From Halobaculum gomorrense (GTDB lineage: Archaea > Halobacteriota > Halobacteria > Halobacteriales > Haloferacaceae), in NCBI RefSeq assembly GCF_900129775.1, contig NZ_FQWV01000001.1:579780-643779 (forward strand): a stretch of DNA of 64,000 nt, in the 5' to 3' direction. Made by a program: the position numbers and the translations under genes. This document shows positions 1 through 8,225 of this stretch, in pieces. Within the stretch, counting starts at the first letter, position 1, and each line of letters begins with the position of its first letter. The notes below the pieces were generated by a model. It worked only from the letters and a program-made list of their open reading frames with translations. It searched no databases and was not told where the DNA came from.

Positions 1-1
1 C

Positions 2-211
2 GAGGTGGAGGTCGAGGTCGACAGCGACGAGCTGGAGGTCGAGGTCGACGACGCGACCGAGTACGAGGCGGAGTTGGAGACCGACGGGCTGGAGATCGAA
101 GTCGAGGTCGAGGTCGAACGCTACGGCGGCGACGCCGAGGAACGCGATCACGAGAGCCACGGGAAGCCGGACCCCGACGTGGGGGGACCGACACACGAGC
201 ACGACGAGTGA
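2..211 (+). CDS. C-terminal end of an acidic hypothetical protein (partial)
   Basis: The reading frame is open to the left edge, so only the last 69 residues of the protein are visible. They alternate Glu with Val (EVEVE, LEVEVD, IEVEVEVE), a pattern expected of amphipathic beta strands in a very acidic haloarchaeal protein. A polar tail rich in His, Asp and Pro follows (HESHGKPDPDVGG, HEHDE). A GTG at position 5 is in frame, but the true start is probably outside the window. No family is recognised. It ends 124 bases before the next gene on the same strand, which has its own TATA-like box, so the two are probably not co-transcribed. Confidence 0.6.
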   Translation, partial: EVEVEVDSDELEVEVDDATEYEAELETDGLEIEVEVEVERYGGDAEERDHESHGKPDPDVGGPTHEHDE

Positions 212-302
212 CGGCGGGCGACGGCGTCGGGATCGAGGGCGACGGCCGGACACGACCCCCGACCGGCAGTCCCGCGACCGCACCGCCGCCGGCGACGAAC
301 GC

Positions 303-312
303 GCTTTTTAAC
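303..312 (+). promoter_or_regulatory. TATA-like box for the gene at 336
   Basis: The T-rich box CTTTTTAACC stands out in GC-rich surroundings and is centred about 28 bases before the ATG at 336. That is the spacing of a leaderless haloarchaeal transcript. Inferred from sequence only. Confidence 0.5.
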
Positions 313-335
313 CCACGCGGCCGCCAACGGCGGGT

Positions 336-869
336 ATGAGCGAACCACGCGTCCCCGGCGGCGGGGACGACGACGTGGAGCTACCCTGCGGCGAGACGCG
401 GCCGCTGTCGGTGTTCGACCTGGGCATGCGCGAGTACGACTGCGCGTGCGGGGCGACCCACGGCGTCGTCACCGACGTGAACCCGCCCGAGCGCTTCCTC
501 CCGGAGTTCCTCGTGGCGACGCTGCGGGAGGCCGTCGAGACGACCAGCGAGGAGATGCCCGAGTTCGGCACGCCGCACCTGATGGGCATCGTGTTGGAGG
601 AGTTTCCCGAACGGGTGACGGCCGTCGACGCCAGCGAGAACCCCGACATGGGCTACTCGATGCTGTGGGTCACGGAGTTCGATTCGCGGCGCCTCCACGA
701 GATCATCGTCGAACTCGTGATCGAGTTGATGGAGCACGCGATCAGCCACGCTGACGACACCGCGGCGATGACGAACTTCGAGGAGCAGATGCTCGAGTTC
801 GACGTGGACGAGTTCGTCGAGCAGTACCGCGCCGAGCGGGACCTGGACGCCGACGACGTGTACATCTGA
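336..869 (+). CDS. Conserved haloarchaeal protein, probably DUF5815 family
   Basis: 177 residues, no signal peptide and no membrane segment, very acidic. The N-terminal third has a short Cys pair (YDCACGATHGVV) after a LPCGET stretch, suggesting a small metal site. The middle and C-terminal parts look helical (RRLHEIIVELVIELMEHAI; FEEQMLEFDVDEFVEQYR). From memory it matches the haloarchaeal family named DUF5815; this was not checked against a database. Function unknown. It lies upstream of carB on the same strand with a 192-base gap that holds a separate promoter and palindrome, so shared transcription is doubtful. The ATG at 336 is favoured because a TATA-like box sits the leaderless distance upstream. 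Confidence 0.85.
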   Translation: MSEPRVPGGGDDDVELPCGETRPLSVFDLGMREYDCACGATHGVVTDVNPPERFLPEFLVATLREAVETTSEEMPEFGTPHLMGIVLEEFPERVTAVDASENPDMGYSMLWVTEFDSRRLHEIIVELVIELMEHAISHADDTAAMTNFEEQMLEFDVDEFVEQYRAERDLDADDVYI

Positions 870-983
870 CCGCGCGGAGCGGTTTCCCCCGCGATTCCGA
901 TCGCACATCCGCCAGCCATAGCGACGGCAGCGCCGACGGCGACCGGCGCCGCGTCCCGGAGCGCAGTGTGGGACACCGTGCCA

Positions 984-998
984 TTACGAATTTCGTAA
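984..998. promoter_or_regulatory. 15-bp palindrome upstream of carB (candidate operator)
   Basis: TTACGAATTTCGTAA is a perfect palindrome with 7-base arms around a central T. A further TACGAA half-site lies at 1005-1010 and TTACGA recurs at 1035-1040 inside the presumed promoter. The sites are AT-rich in a GC-rich gap. Operator function is inferred. Confidence 0.45.
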
Positions 999-1030
999 AG
1001 TAGCTACGAAAATCGGCACAAGTCGTCGGC

Positions 1031-1037
1031 CTTATTA
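1031..1037 (+). promoter_or_regulatory. TATA-like box for carB
   Basis: CTTATTA is centred about 28 bases before the carB ATG at 1062, again predicting a leaderless or nearly leaderless mRNA. Confidence 0.5.
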
Positions 1038-1061
1038 CGATGAGCGCACTCGGAGACGGTA

Positions 1062-4000
1062 ATGAGTCAGGACACCGACGAGGAGGCCCGTACTATCCTC
1101 CTCATCGGCAGCGGGCCCATCCAGATCGGACAGGCGGCAGAGTTCGACTACTCCGGCGCGCAAGCGTGTCGCGCGCTGCAGGAGGAGGGCGCGCGAGTCG
1201 TCCTCGTCAACTCGAACCCGGCGACGATCATGACGGACCCGGAGATGGCGGATAAGGTGTACATCGAGCCGATCACGACCGAGGCGATCTCGGAGGTCAT
1301 CGCCACGGAGAACCCCGACGGCGTCATCGCCGGACTCGGTGGTCAGACGGGTCTCAACGTCACCGCCGAACTGGCCGAAGAGGGCGTGCTGGAGGAGCAC
1401 GACGTGGAGATCATGGGGACGCCGCTCGACACGATCTACGCGACCGAGGACCGCGACCTGTTCCGCCAGCGCATGGAGGAGTTGGGCCAGCCGGTCCCCG
1501 CCTCGATCACCATCTCGCTGGACGAGGGCGAGGAGGTGGCCCAGCTGACCGAGGCCGACCTGCGCGAACGCGTCGAGGACGCCGTCGACGCCGTCGGCGG
1601 CCTCCCGGTCATCGCGCGCACCACCTACACCCTCGGCGGGAGCGGGTCGGGCGTCGTCGACGAGATGGAAGAGCTGATCGACCGCGTGCGAAAGGGCCTG
1701 CGCCTCTCGCGTAACTCGGAGGTGCTCATCACCGAGTCCATCTCCGGGTGGGTCGAACTCGAGTACGAGGTGATGCGCGACGCGGACAACTCCTGTGTCA
1801 TCATCTGCAACATGGAGAACCTCGACCCGATGGGCATCCACACGGGCGAGTCCACCGTCGTCACGCCCTCGCAGGTCATCCCCGACGACGGCCACCAGGA
1901 GATGCGCGACGCGGCGCTCGAGGTGATCCGCGACCTCGGTATTCAGGGCGGCTGTAACATCCAGTTCGCGTGGCGCGACGACGGCACTCCCGGCGGCGAG
2001 TACCGCGTCGTCGAGGTGAACCCCCGCGTCTCGCGCTCGTCGGCGCTGGCCTCGAAGGCGACCGGCTACCCCATCGCTCGCGTCACCGCGAAGGTCGCGC
2101 TCGGCAAGCGCCTCCACGAGATCACCAACGAAATCACCGGCGAGACGACCGCGGCGTTCGAGCCCGCGATCGACTACGTCGTCACGAAGGTACCGCGCTG
2201 GCCCATCGACAAGTTCGACGAGACCGACTTCACGCTCTCGACGGCGATGAAGTCCACGGGAGAGGCGATGGCCATCGGCCGCACCTTCGAGGAGAGCCTG
2301 CTGAAGGCCCTGCGTAGCTCCGAGTACGACCCTGCGGTCGACTTCGGCGACCTGGAGGACGACGAGCTCACCGAGGAGTACCTCGTCCGCCCCAGCCCCG
2401 ACCGGCCGTACGCGATGTTCGAGGCGTTCGAGCGCGGCTTCTCGCTCGAGGAGGTCGTCGAGGCGACGGGCATCTACGAGTGGTACGTCGAGCGGTTCGC
2501 TCGCATCGTCGAGGCGAGCAAGGAGGTCGTCGACGGCGAGTTCACGCCCGCGGCGATCGCCGGCTTCACGAACGCGGAGATCTCGGCGCTCGCGGGCAAC
2601 GTCTTCGAGGACAGCAGCCTCACGTGGCTCCCCGAGACGCGCGGCGCCTGGCGCACCGCGGAGGCGACGGAGGCGGCCGCTGCCGGCGCCGCCGGCATCG
2701 AGACCACCGACGACGGCGTCCCCGTCTCGGCCGCCCGCGCGGGGGTCGGCGAGGTCGAGGCGAACGTCCCCGGCCGGACGTACAAGCAGGTCGACACCTG
2801 CGCCGGCGAGTTCGAGGCGTCGACGCCCTACTACTACTCCTCGCGCAAGCCCGAGTGGTTCTCCGGGCCGTTCGAGGGCGACGCCGCGGGCGGTGAACTC
2901 CGCGTCGACCGCGATGCCGAGTCGGTCGTCGTCGTGGGCGGCGGCCCGATCCGCATCGGGCAGGGCGTCGAGTTCGACTACTGTTCGGTCCACGCGGTGC
3001 GCGCGCTGCGCGAGCAGGGCGTCGAGGCCCACGTCGTCAACAACAACCCCGAGACCGTCTCGACCGACTACGACACCTCCGACGGTCTCTTCTTCGAACC
3101 CATCACGGCCGAAGAGGTCGCCGACGTGATCGAGGCGACCGCCGCCGACGGCGTGATGATCCAGTTCGGCGGGCAGACCTCCGTCGACATCGGCGAGCCG
3201 CTGCGCGACGAACTGGAGCGCCGCGGCGTCGAGTGCGACATCATGGGCACCTCGGTGGAGGCGATGGACCTGGCGGAGGACCGCGACCGCTTCAACCGCC
3301 TCATGGACGAGCGCGGTATCGCCCAGCCCGAGGGCGGCTCGGCGACTAGCGAGGCGGAGGCGCTCGAACTCGCGCGCGACATCGGCTACCCAGTGCTGGT
3401 CCGGCCGAGCTACGTCCTCGGCGGGCGCGCGATGCGGGTCGTCGACGACGACTCGGAGCTGCGGAAGTACATCGAGGAGGCCGTCCGCGTCTCCCCGGAC
3501 AAGCCGATCCTCGTCGACGAGTTCCTCGCCGACGCGGTCGAACTCGACGTGGACGCCGTCGCCGACGGCGAGGACGTGCTCATCGGCGGCGTGATGGAGC
3601 ACGTCGAGGCCGCGGGCGTCCACTCGGGCGACTCCGCGTGCGTCATCCCGCCGCGCTCGCTCGACGCCGAGACGATGACCCGCGTGCGCGAGGTGACCGA
3701 GGAGATCGCCGACGCCCTCGACACGGTCGGTCTGCTGAACGTCCAGCTCGCGGTCAGGGACGGCGAGGTGTACGTCCTCGAAGCTAATCCGCGTTCCTCG
3801 CGCACCGTCCCGTTCGTCTCGAAGGCGACGGGCGTCCCCATCGCGAAGCTCGCCGCCCGCGTGATGGCCGGCGAGTCGCTGGCGGACATCGCTGTCGAGG
3901 AGTCTGTCCCCGAACACTTCTCGGTGAAGGAGGTTGTCCTCCCGTTCGACCGCCTTCCCAACTCTGACCCCCGGCTCGGCCCCGAGATGAAGTCGACCGG

Positions 4001-4415
4001 CGAGGTGATGGGCACGGCGAGCGACTTCGGCGTCGCCTACGGGAAGGCGCTCGACGCCGCGGGACAGCGGCTCCCCGACAACGGCACGGTCGCCTTCGAG
4101 ATCGTCGGCGACAGCCTCCCACTGAAGAGCACCGAGGAGTACGAGCACCTCCGCGCGGGCCTGGAAGAGTACTACGAGATCGAGCTCGTCGGCGACGTGG
4201 AGGAGGCGCTGCGTCGCGGTGACATCGACCTCCTGATCTCCGACGAGGTCGACGCGCTGCGCGCGGCCGTCACCGAGGAGGTCGCGTACCTCTCGACGAC
4301 AGAATCCGTCGAGGCGTCGCTTTCGGCGCTCGCCTCCCGCGGCGAGGACCTGGACGTGCTCGCCGTGTCCGAGCGCCCGCGCCGCACGGAGGCGTGGGGT
4401 CGCGCCGACGACTGA
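1062..4415 (+). CDS. carB: Carbamoyl-phosphate synthase large subunit
   Basis: Makes carbamoyl phosphate from bicarbonate, ammonia (supplied by the CarA glutaminase) and two ATP, for arginine and pyrimidine synthesis in the cytoplasm. The 1117-residue protein shows the classic internal duplication. Each half starts with a Rossmann-like segment, GSGPIQIGQAAEFDYSG near residue 17 and GGGPIRIGQGVEFDY near 628. Each is followed by GGQT motifs and an ATP-grasp domain (YTLGGSGSG; YVLGGRAMR). It is about 45 residues longer than typical bacterial CarB; the extra length is mainly an Ala-rich acidic insertion near residues 525-600, at the end of the first half. carA is not in the window. A palindrome at 984-998 may be a control site. 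Confidence 0.98.
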   Translation: MSQDTDEEARTILLIGSGPIQIGQAAEFDYSGAQACRALQEEGARVVLVNSNPATIMTDPEMADKVYIEPITTEAISEVIATENPDGVIAGLGGQTGLNVTAELAEEGVLEEHDVEIMGTPLDTIYATEDRDLFRQRMEELGQPVPASITISLDEGEEVAQLTEADLRERVEDAVDAVGGLPVIARTTYTLGGSGSGVVDEMEELIDRVRKGLRLSRNSEVLITESISGWVELEYEVMRDADNSCVIICNMENLDPMGIHTGESTVVTPSQVIPDDGHQEMRDAALEVIRDLGIQGGCNIQFAWRDDGTPGGEYRVVEVNPRVSRSSALASKATGYPIARVTAKVALGKRLHEITNEITGETTAAFEPAIDYVVTKVPRWPIDKFDETDFTLSTAMKSTGEAMAIGRTFEESLLKALRSSEYDPAVDFGDLEDDELTEEYLVRPSPDRPYAMFEAFERGFSLEEVVEATGIYEWYVERFARIVEASKEVVDGEFTPAAIAGFTNAEISALAGNVFEDSSLTWLPETRGAWRTAEATEAAAAGAAGIETTDDGVPVSAARAGVGEVEANVPGRTYKQVDTCAGEFEASTPYYYSSRKPEWFSGPFEGDAAGGELRVDRDAESVVVVGGGPIRIGQGVEFDYCSVHAVRALREQGVEAHVVNNNPETVSTDYDTSDGLFFEPITAEEVADVIEATAADGVMIQFGGQTSVDIGEPLRDELERRGVECDIMGTSVEAMDLAEDRDRFNRLMDERGIAQPEGGSATSEAEALELARDIGYPVLVRPSYVLGGRAMRVVDDDSELRKYIEEAVRVSPDKPILVDEFLADAVELDVDAVADGEDVLIGGVMEHVEAAGVHSGDSACVIPPRSLDAETMTRVREVTEEIADALDTVGLLNVQLAVRDGEVYVLEANPRSSRTVPFVSKATGVPIAKLAARVMAGESLADIAVEESVPEHFSVKEVVLPFDRLPNSDPRLGPEMKSTGEVMGTASDFGVAYGKALDAAGQRLPDNGTVAFEIVGDSLPLKSTEEYEHLRAGLEEYYEIELVGDVEEALRRGDIDLLISDEVDALRAAVTEEVAYLSTTESVEASLSALASRGEDLDVLAVSERPRRTEAWGRADD

Positions 4416-4465
4416 GACACGCGACACGTGACTCGGTCCCCGGGTTCGACCGCCCCGTCGCCGCG

Positions 4466-5287
4466 CTACTGCAACTTTCCGAGCGCCTCGAAGAAGTCCG
4501 CGGAGGGCCCGGCGATCCGGACCGGGGGTTCGGTCGTCGCCACGGTCACCTCCGCGGGCACGTCGAGCGTGCGCTGGCCTCGCCCGTCGGTGATCACGAC
4601 CGCCTCGTCGGCGTCGGTGAGGGTGACGCTCACGGCGGCATCGGGTCCGACCAGCAGCGGGGGCATCCCGGCGTCGGCGCACATCTCGGTGACGACGAGC
4701 CCGTCGACGCGCGGGTGGACCAGCGGGCCGCCCTCCGAGAGGTTGTAGGCGGTCGAGCCGGTCGGCGTCGCCACGAGCACGCCGTCGGCGTGTCCGCTGG
4801 AGTACAGCGAGCCGCCGACGCGCACCTCGTAGCCGACGCCGCCGCCGCGCCCCCGACGGGTGCCCTGCACGACGACCTCGTTTGCGGCCGGCTCCGAGCG
4901 CCACCCGTCGCAGGCGGCCGCGAGGCGAGGCGCCTCGCGGACGCGCATTCCCTCCCCGCGGAAGGCGTCCACCTCCGCGAGCACGGCGTCGACGGCGTCG
5001 TCCGGCGAGACGGCGTTGAGAAAGCCCACCTCACCGAGGTTGACCCCGAGGATCGGCACGCCGCCGGCGCCGCGGGCGGCGAAGAGGAACGTCCCGTCGC
5101 CGCCGATCGAGACGACCAAGTCGACGCGGTCCATCGCCGAGACGGGGACGCCGTCGAGGTCGAGCGCGTCCGCGGTCGCCTCGTCGACGGCGACGGGCAC
5201 GTCGGCCTCGCGGAGCCTGTCGCGCAGGTCCTCCGCGAGGAACGCCGCGCGGTTGTTCCCTTTCTGGGCGACGATGCCGACTTCCAT
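4466..5287 (-). CDS. nadK: NAD(+)/NADH kinase
   Basis: Phosphorylates NAD(H) to NADP(H) with ATP. The 273-residue protein has the family signature GGDGT at residues 62-66 after a short N-terminal Rossmann-like part. The NE motif (AANEVVV) and the substrate-binding segment [20 protein letters not shown] follow in the expected order, and the length is normal for the family. The gene is convergent with carB, with a gap of only 50 bases. Its upstream side faces the KaiC-like gene, and the T-rich stretch at 5309-5318 could be its promoter. With nadM at 29574 it covers two steps of pyridine nucleotide synthesis within the window. Confidence 0.95.
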   Translation of the reverse strand: MEVGIVAQKGNNRAAFLAEDLRDRLREADVPVAVDEATADALDLDGVPVSAMDRVDLVVSIGGDGTFLFAARGAGGVPILGVNLGEVGFLNAVSPDDAVDAVLAEVDAFRGEGMRVREAPRLAAACDGWRSEPAANEVVVQGTRRGRGGGVGYEVRVGGSLYSSGHADGVLVATPTGSTAYNLSEGGPLVHPRVDGLVVTEMCADAGMPPLLVGPDAAVSVTLTDADEAVVITDGRGQRTLDVPAEVTVATTEPPVRIAGPSADFFEALGKLQ

Positions 5288-5531
5288 ACGCGGCTCTCGC
5301 CGTCCCCGGGCAAAAAGTCACCCGACCGCGGGCGACGGCGTCGACCCGCGGTCGGGAGGCGGACGCCCGCCTCGTCGCTGGGGAACATTCATGACCGCGG
5401 ACCGTCTCCGAGGTGACGATGAGCGAACGGTCGTCGGTGGCGACGGGTGCTCGACGGGCGCTCTCGCGCCGGCCGAGTTCCACAGCGCGCGATCCGTGTC
5501 CAGGTTGGCCGTGGTCCCGGGGGGGTCGGAC

Positions 5532-6908
5532 GTGAGCGACGAGGACGACTGGTTCGAGCGCGCGCTCCGCGAGGAAGATGACACGGACGAGGAGTCGGCG
5601 GGGAGCGCCGGCGCCGAAGCCGACGCTGACGCCGAAGCCGAAGCCGGGTCCGACGCGGCGGACGCGGTGGATACAGCGGACGCAGACGCCGCGCACTCCG
5701 GCGATCGCGACGCCGTGGAGTCGATCGAAGGCGATCTCAAGGGACCCGTCGACGGGTTCGACGACGCCGCGGATGCCGACGGGTTCGACGAGGCGTTCGC
5801 CGACGGGTTCGACGACGACCGCTCGGAGGGGGGCGGCGGTGCGGTCGAGGGCGAGGGCTTCGGCGGTCTCGACGGACACGGCGGTGTGGACGGAGGCGGC
5901 GAGGAATCGCCGCCACGCGCGGACCGAACGGACGACCCCGCCGACCTATTCGGTGGGGCAGGTCCCGGTTCGGGCGACGATACGGACGCCGGCGACGGCG
6001 CAGCGGAGCCTCCGGGCGCGGCGACCGACGAGGGTGACGGAGCCGACCCGTTCGGCGAGGACTTCGCGGCGGCGATGCAGGACGCGCCGGCCGGTCAGGG
6101 CGCGGGGGGCGGGGCGGGGTTCGACGCCCCCGGCGGGGGATTCGGAGGAGACTTCGAAGGGGGGTTCGGCGGCGACGCACCCGACTTCGACGAGGAGGAG
6201 TTCGACTCCGACATCGACCGCATCGACATCGGGATCGAGGGCCTCGACGAGATGATCCTCGGCGGCGTTCCGGAGCGGTCGCTGATGACCGTCATCGGCA
6301 GCGCCGGGACCGGCAAGACCACGTTCGGGCTGCAGTTCCTGAACGAGGCGCTGGAGAACGGCGGACATGCGGTGTACATCACTCTCGAGGAGTCGCAGGA
6401 GGCGATCATCTCGACGGCAGAAGAGAAAGGCTGGGAGTACCGCCGATACGAAGCGGAGGACCGCCTCGCGGTCATCTCGATGGATCCCATCGAAATGGCG
6501 AACTCGCTGGACTCGATCCGCGACGACATCTCGCGGCTCGTCTCCGAGTTCGGCGCGGACCGGCTCGTGCTCGACTCCGTCTCGCTGCTGGAGATGATGT
6601 ACGACCACCCGAGCAGGCGCCGCTCGGAGGTGTTCGACTTCGCACGGTCGCTCAAGGGGGCCGGCGTAACGACGATGCTGACGAGCGAGGCCAGCGAGGA
6701 GAACCCCTATGCCTCCCGACACGGCATCGTCGAGTACCTCACCGACGCCGTGTTTGTCCTCCAGTACGTACGTCCCTCGGACTTCCGCGAGACCCGCCTG
6801 GCCGTCGAGATCCAGAAGATCCGTGACGCGAACCACTCGCGGGAGACGAAGCCGTACGAGATCATGGGCGAAGGGCTCTCGGTGTACCGGCAGGCCAATA
6901 TCTTCTAA
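5532..6908 (+). CDS. KaiC-domain (RAD55-like) ATPase with long acidic Gly-rich N-terminal region
   Basis: A single RecA/KaiC-type ATPase domain occupies roughly residues 225-455 of 458. The Walker A motif is GSAGTGKTTFG. A conserved EE pair (TLEESQEA) and a Walker B-like strand (DRLVLDSVSLLEM) follow. The protein ends VYRQANIF, as in haloarchaeal proteins long annotated HTR-like or KaiC-like. The first ~220 residues are low-complexity Asp/Glu/Gly/Ala and presumably disordered. The GTG at 5532 is chosen because the protein then begins VSDEDDWFERAL, the usual start of this group. An in-frame ATG at 5391 would add 47 residues that do not look protein-like. Haloarchaeal homologues are suspected signal-transduction ATPases; the target is unknown. 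Confidence 0.85.
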   Translation: MSDEDDWFERALREEDDTDEESAGSAGAEADADAEAEAGSDAADAVDTADADAAHSGDRDAVESIEGDLKGPVDGFDDAADADGFDEAFADGFDDDRSEGGGGAVEGEGFGGLDGHGGVDGGGEESPPRADRTDDPADLFGGAGPGSGDDTDAGDGAAEPPGAATDEGDGADPFGEDFAAAMQDAPAGQGAGGGAGFDAPGGGFGGDFEGGFGGDAPDFDEEEFDSDIDRIDIGIEGLDEMILGGVPERSLMTVIGSAGTGKTTFGLQFLNEALENGGHAVYITLEESQEAIISTAEEKGWEYRRYEAEDRLAVISMDPIEMANSLDSIRDDISRLVSEFGADRLVLDSVSLLEMMYDHPSRRRSEVFDFARSLKGAGVTTMLTSEASEENPYASRHGIVEYLTDAVFVLQYVRPSDFRETRLAVEIQKIRDANHSRETKPYEIMGEGLSVYRQANIF

Positions 6909-7048
6909 CGGATCATGTTTCTGTCGGTGCGTTCCTCGGCAGCCTCCGGCGATCGAGGAACCCTGTGACGAAAAGCGGCCCGTCCGTCTCTATCGCGAGT
7001 ACCAATTCCACGAACCCGTCGGTCCTCAACGGACCCGAGACGAACTCG

Positions 7049-7591
7049 CTATCGCCGCCGGTACGCCATCCCGGTGACGACCGCGATCGACCCGAACAGC
7101 GCCGCGAGTGCGTACTCGGGAGCGTCGATGCTCCCTCCGAGCCCCTGGCGCTCGACGGTGACCTGCATCGGCTCGGAGGCGTCATACCGGTGGGCGTAGC
7201 CGTCGCCGTACACGATCGCCTGCATGGCGTGGGTGCCGGGCGTGCTCGCGTCGATCGACTGCGTGACGGTCAGCGTCTCGCCCGGCGCCAGCGACCGCTT
7301 GCGAAGCTCGTAGGAGTTCGTCTCGTTGTCGGGGCTGGCGACGTTCAACACCACGACCGCGGTCGCCCGCTCGTCGCCGACGTTCTCGACGGTCAGCGAC
7401 AGCTCCGTCGATTCTCCGGCGGTCACGGTGGTCGAACCGAGCGACGCGTCGGTGAGACACACCTGTTGATTCCCGTTCGCCTGACACGACGACGCCTGGG
7501 CGCCGGCCGTCCCCCCGACGGCCGGACCCACGAACAGGGCCGCGATGAACAGTACCACTGCGCCGCGAACGGCCGCGCTCCGCGCTCCCAT
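7049..7591 (-). CDS. Secreted or anchored CARDB-like surface protein
   Basis: The 180-residue protein starts with a Sec-type signal peptide (Arg, then AVVLFIAALFVGPAVG, with cleavage probably near AGAQA). A beta-rich domain of about 110 residues follows (LTVENVGDERATAVVVLNV, LAPGETLTVTQSID), resembling CARDB/DUF11-type adhesive modules. A C-terminal hydrophobic helix (YALAALFGSIAVVTGMAY) ends in three Arg, the layout of a tail-anchored surface protein. Two Cys (SSCQANGNQQVC) near the mature N-terminus could form a disulfide. There is no PGF motif before the helix. The domain name is from pattern recognition, and the function is unknown. Confidence 0.8.
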   Translation of the reverse strand: MGARSAAVRGAVVLFIAALFVGPAVGGTAGAQASSCQANGNQQVCLTDASLGSTTVTAGESTELSLTVENVGDERATAVVVLNVASPDNETNSYELRKRSLAPGETLTVTQSIDASTPGTHAMQAIVYGDGYAHRYDASEPMQVTVERQGLGGSIDAPEYALAALFGSIAVVTGMAYRRR

Positions 7592-7705
7592 ACCCGAACC
7601 GGATTCCGGATCGGACCTAAAGCCTCGCCCCCGGCTATCGAAGTTGAAACCCCGAGGACGAGAGCGGCCGCCGGGTCGCCGCGAGCGACGGCCTCGCCGA
7701 CGAGC

Positions 7706-8131
7706 TCACCTGACGACCGTCACGGGCACCGGAGAGTTGCGGACGACCGCTTCCGCGACGCTACCGAGCACGATCCGAGAGATCCCGCTCCGCCCGTGGC
7801 TCCCGACGATGATGTGGTCGACGTCGTGGTCGGCCGCGTACTCCACGATGGCGGCCGCGGGCTTGCCGACGGTCGTCGCCGTCTCGACGGCGCCGCCGAC
7901 CTCGAGTGAGTCGGCCGCCTCCGCGAGCAGCGCGTCGGCCTCGGATTTCCGGCGCTCGTACCACTGCTCTGCGCCGCTGGGAATGCCCGCGCTCGGCGCG
8001 TGGCCCGCCTCCGCGGGGTCGATCACCGTCAGCAGGACCAGATCGGCGTCGCTCCACTCGTCCGCGGCGAACGACAGCGCCTCGCGGGCCTGCGTCGAGT
8101 CGTCCACGCCGATGAGGATCCGGTCGGTCAT
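7706..8131 (-). CDS. Universal stress protein, UspA family
   Basis: A 141-residue single-domain Usp. The N-terminal strand has the conserved Asp pair (ILIGVDDS). The ATP-binding signature GSHGRSGISRIVLGSVAEAVV near the C-terminus keeps the G-2x-G-9x-G-S spacing of nucleotide-binding members, and the protein ends in the usual PVTVVR strand. Haloarchaea carry dozens of such genes; individual roles are mostly unknown. It is flanked by a secreted protein downstream and HerA upstream on the same strand, with gaps of about 95-115 bases, so an operon is possible but not shown. Confidence 0.93.
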   Translation of the reverse strand: MTDRILIGVDDSTQAREALSFAADEWSDADLVLLTVIDPAEAGHAPSAGIPSGAEQWYERRKSEADALLAEAADSLEVGGAVETATTVGKPAAAIVEYAADHDVDHIIVGSHGRSGISRIVLGSVAEAVVRNSPVPVTVVR

Positions 8132-8225
8132 GGCCGAACGATCCCCCCACGTCCAGAAAAAGGTCGGTTCCCGACGGCCCGCCGCGAGCGTCGCCCGCGG
8201 TGTCGTCGACCCGAGGGCCGGCGGT

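Noticed and set aside
1035-4904. Very long minus-strand open frame (1289 codons) opposite carB
   Set aside because: Arg/Asp/Gly/Ala-rich shadow of carB and nadK codons in GC-rich DNA, with no motifs. carB on the plus strand is unambiguous.
5391-5531. In-frame ATG upstream of the KaiC-like gene
   Set aside because: The 47 added residues look non-coding, and family members begin at the SDEDDWFE segment, so GTG 5532 was preferred.
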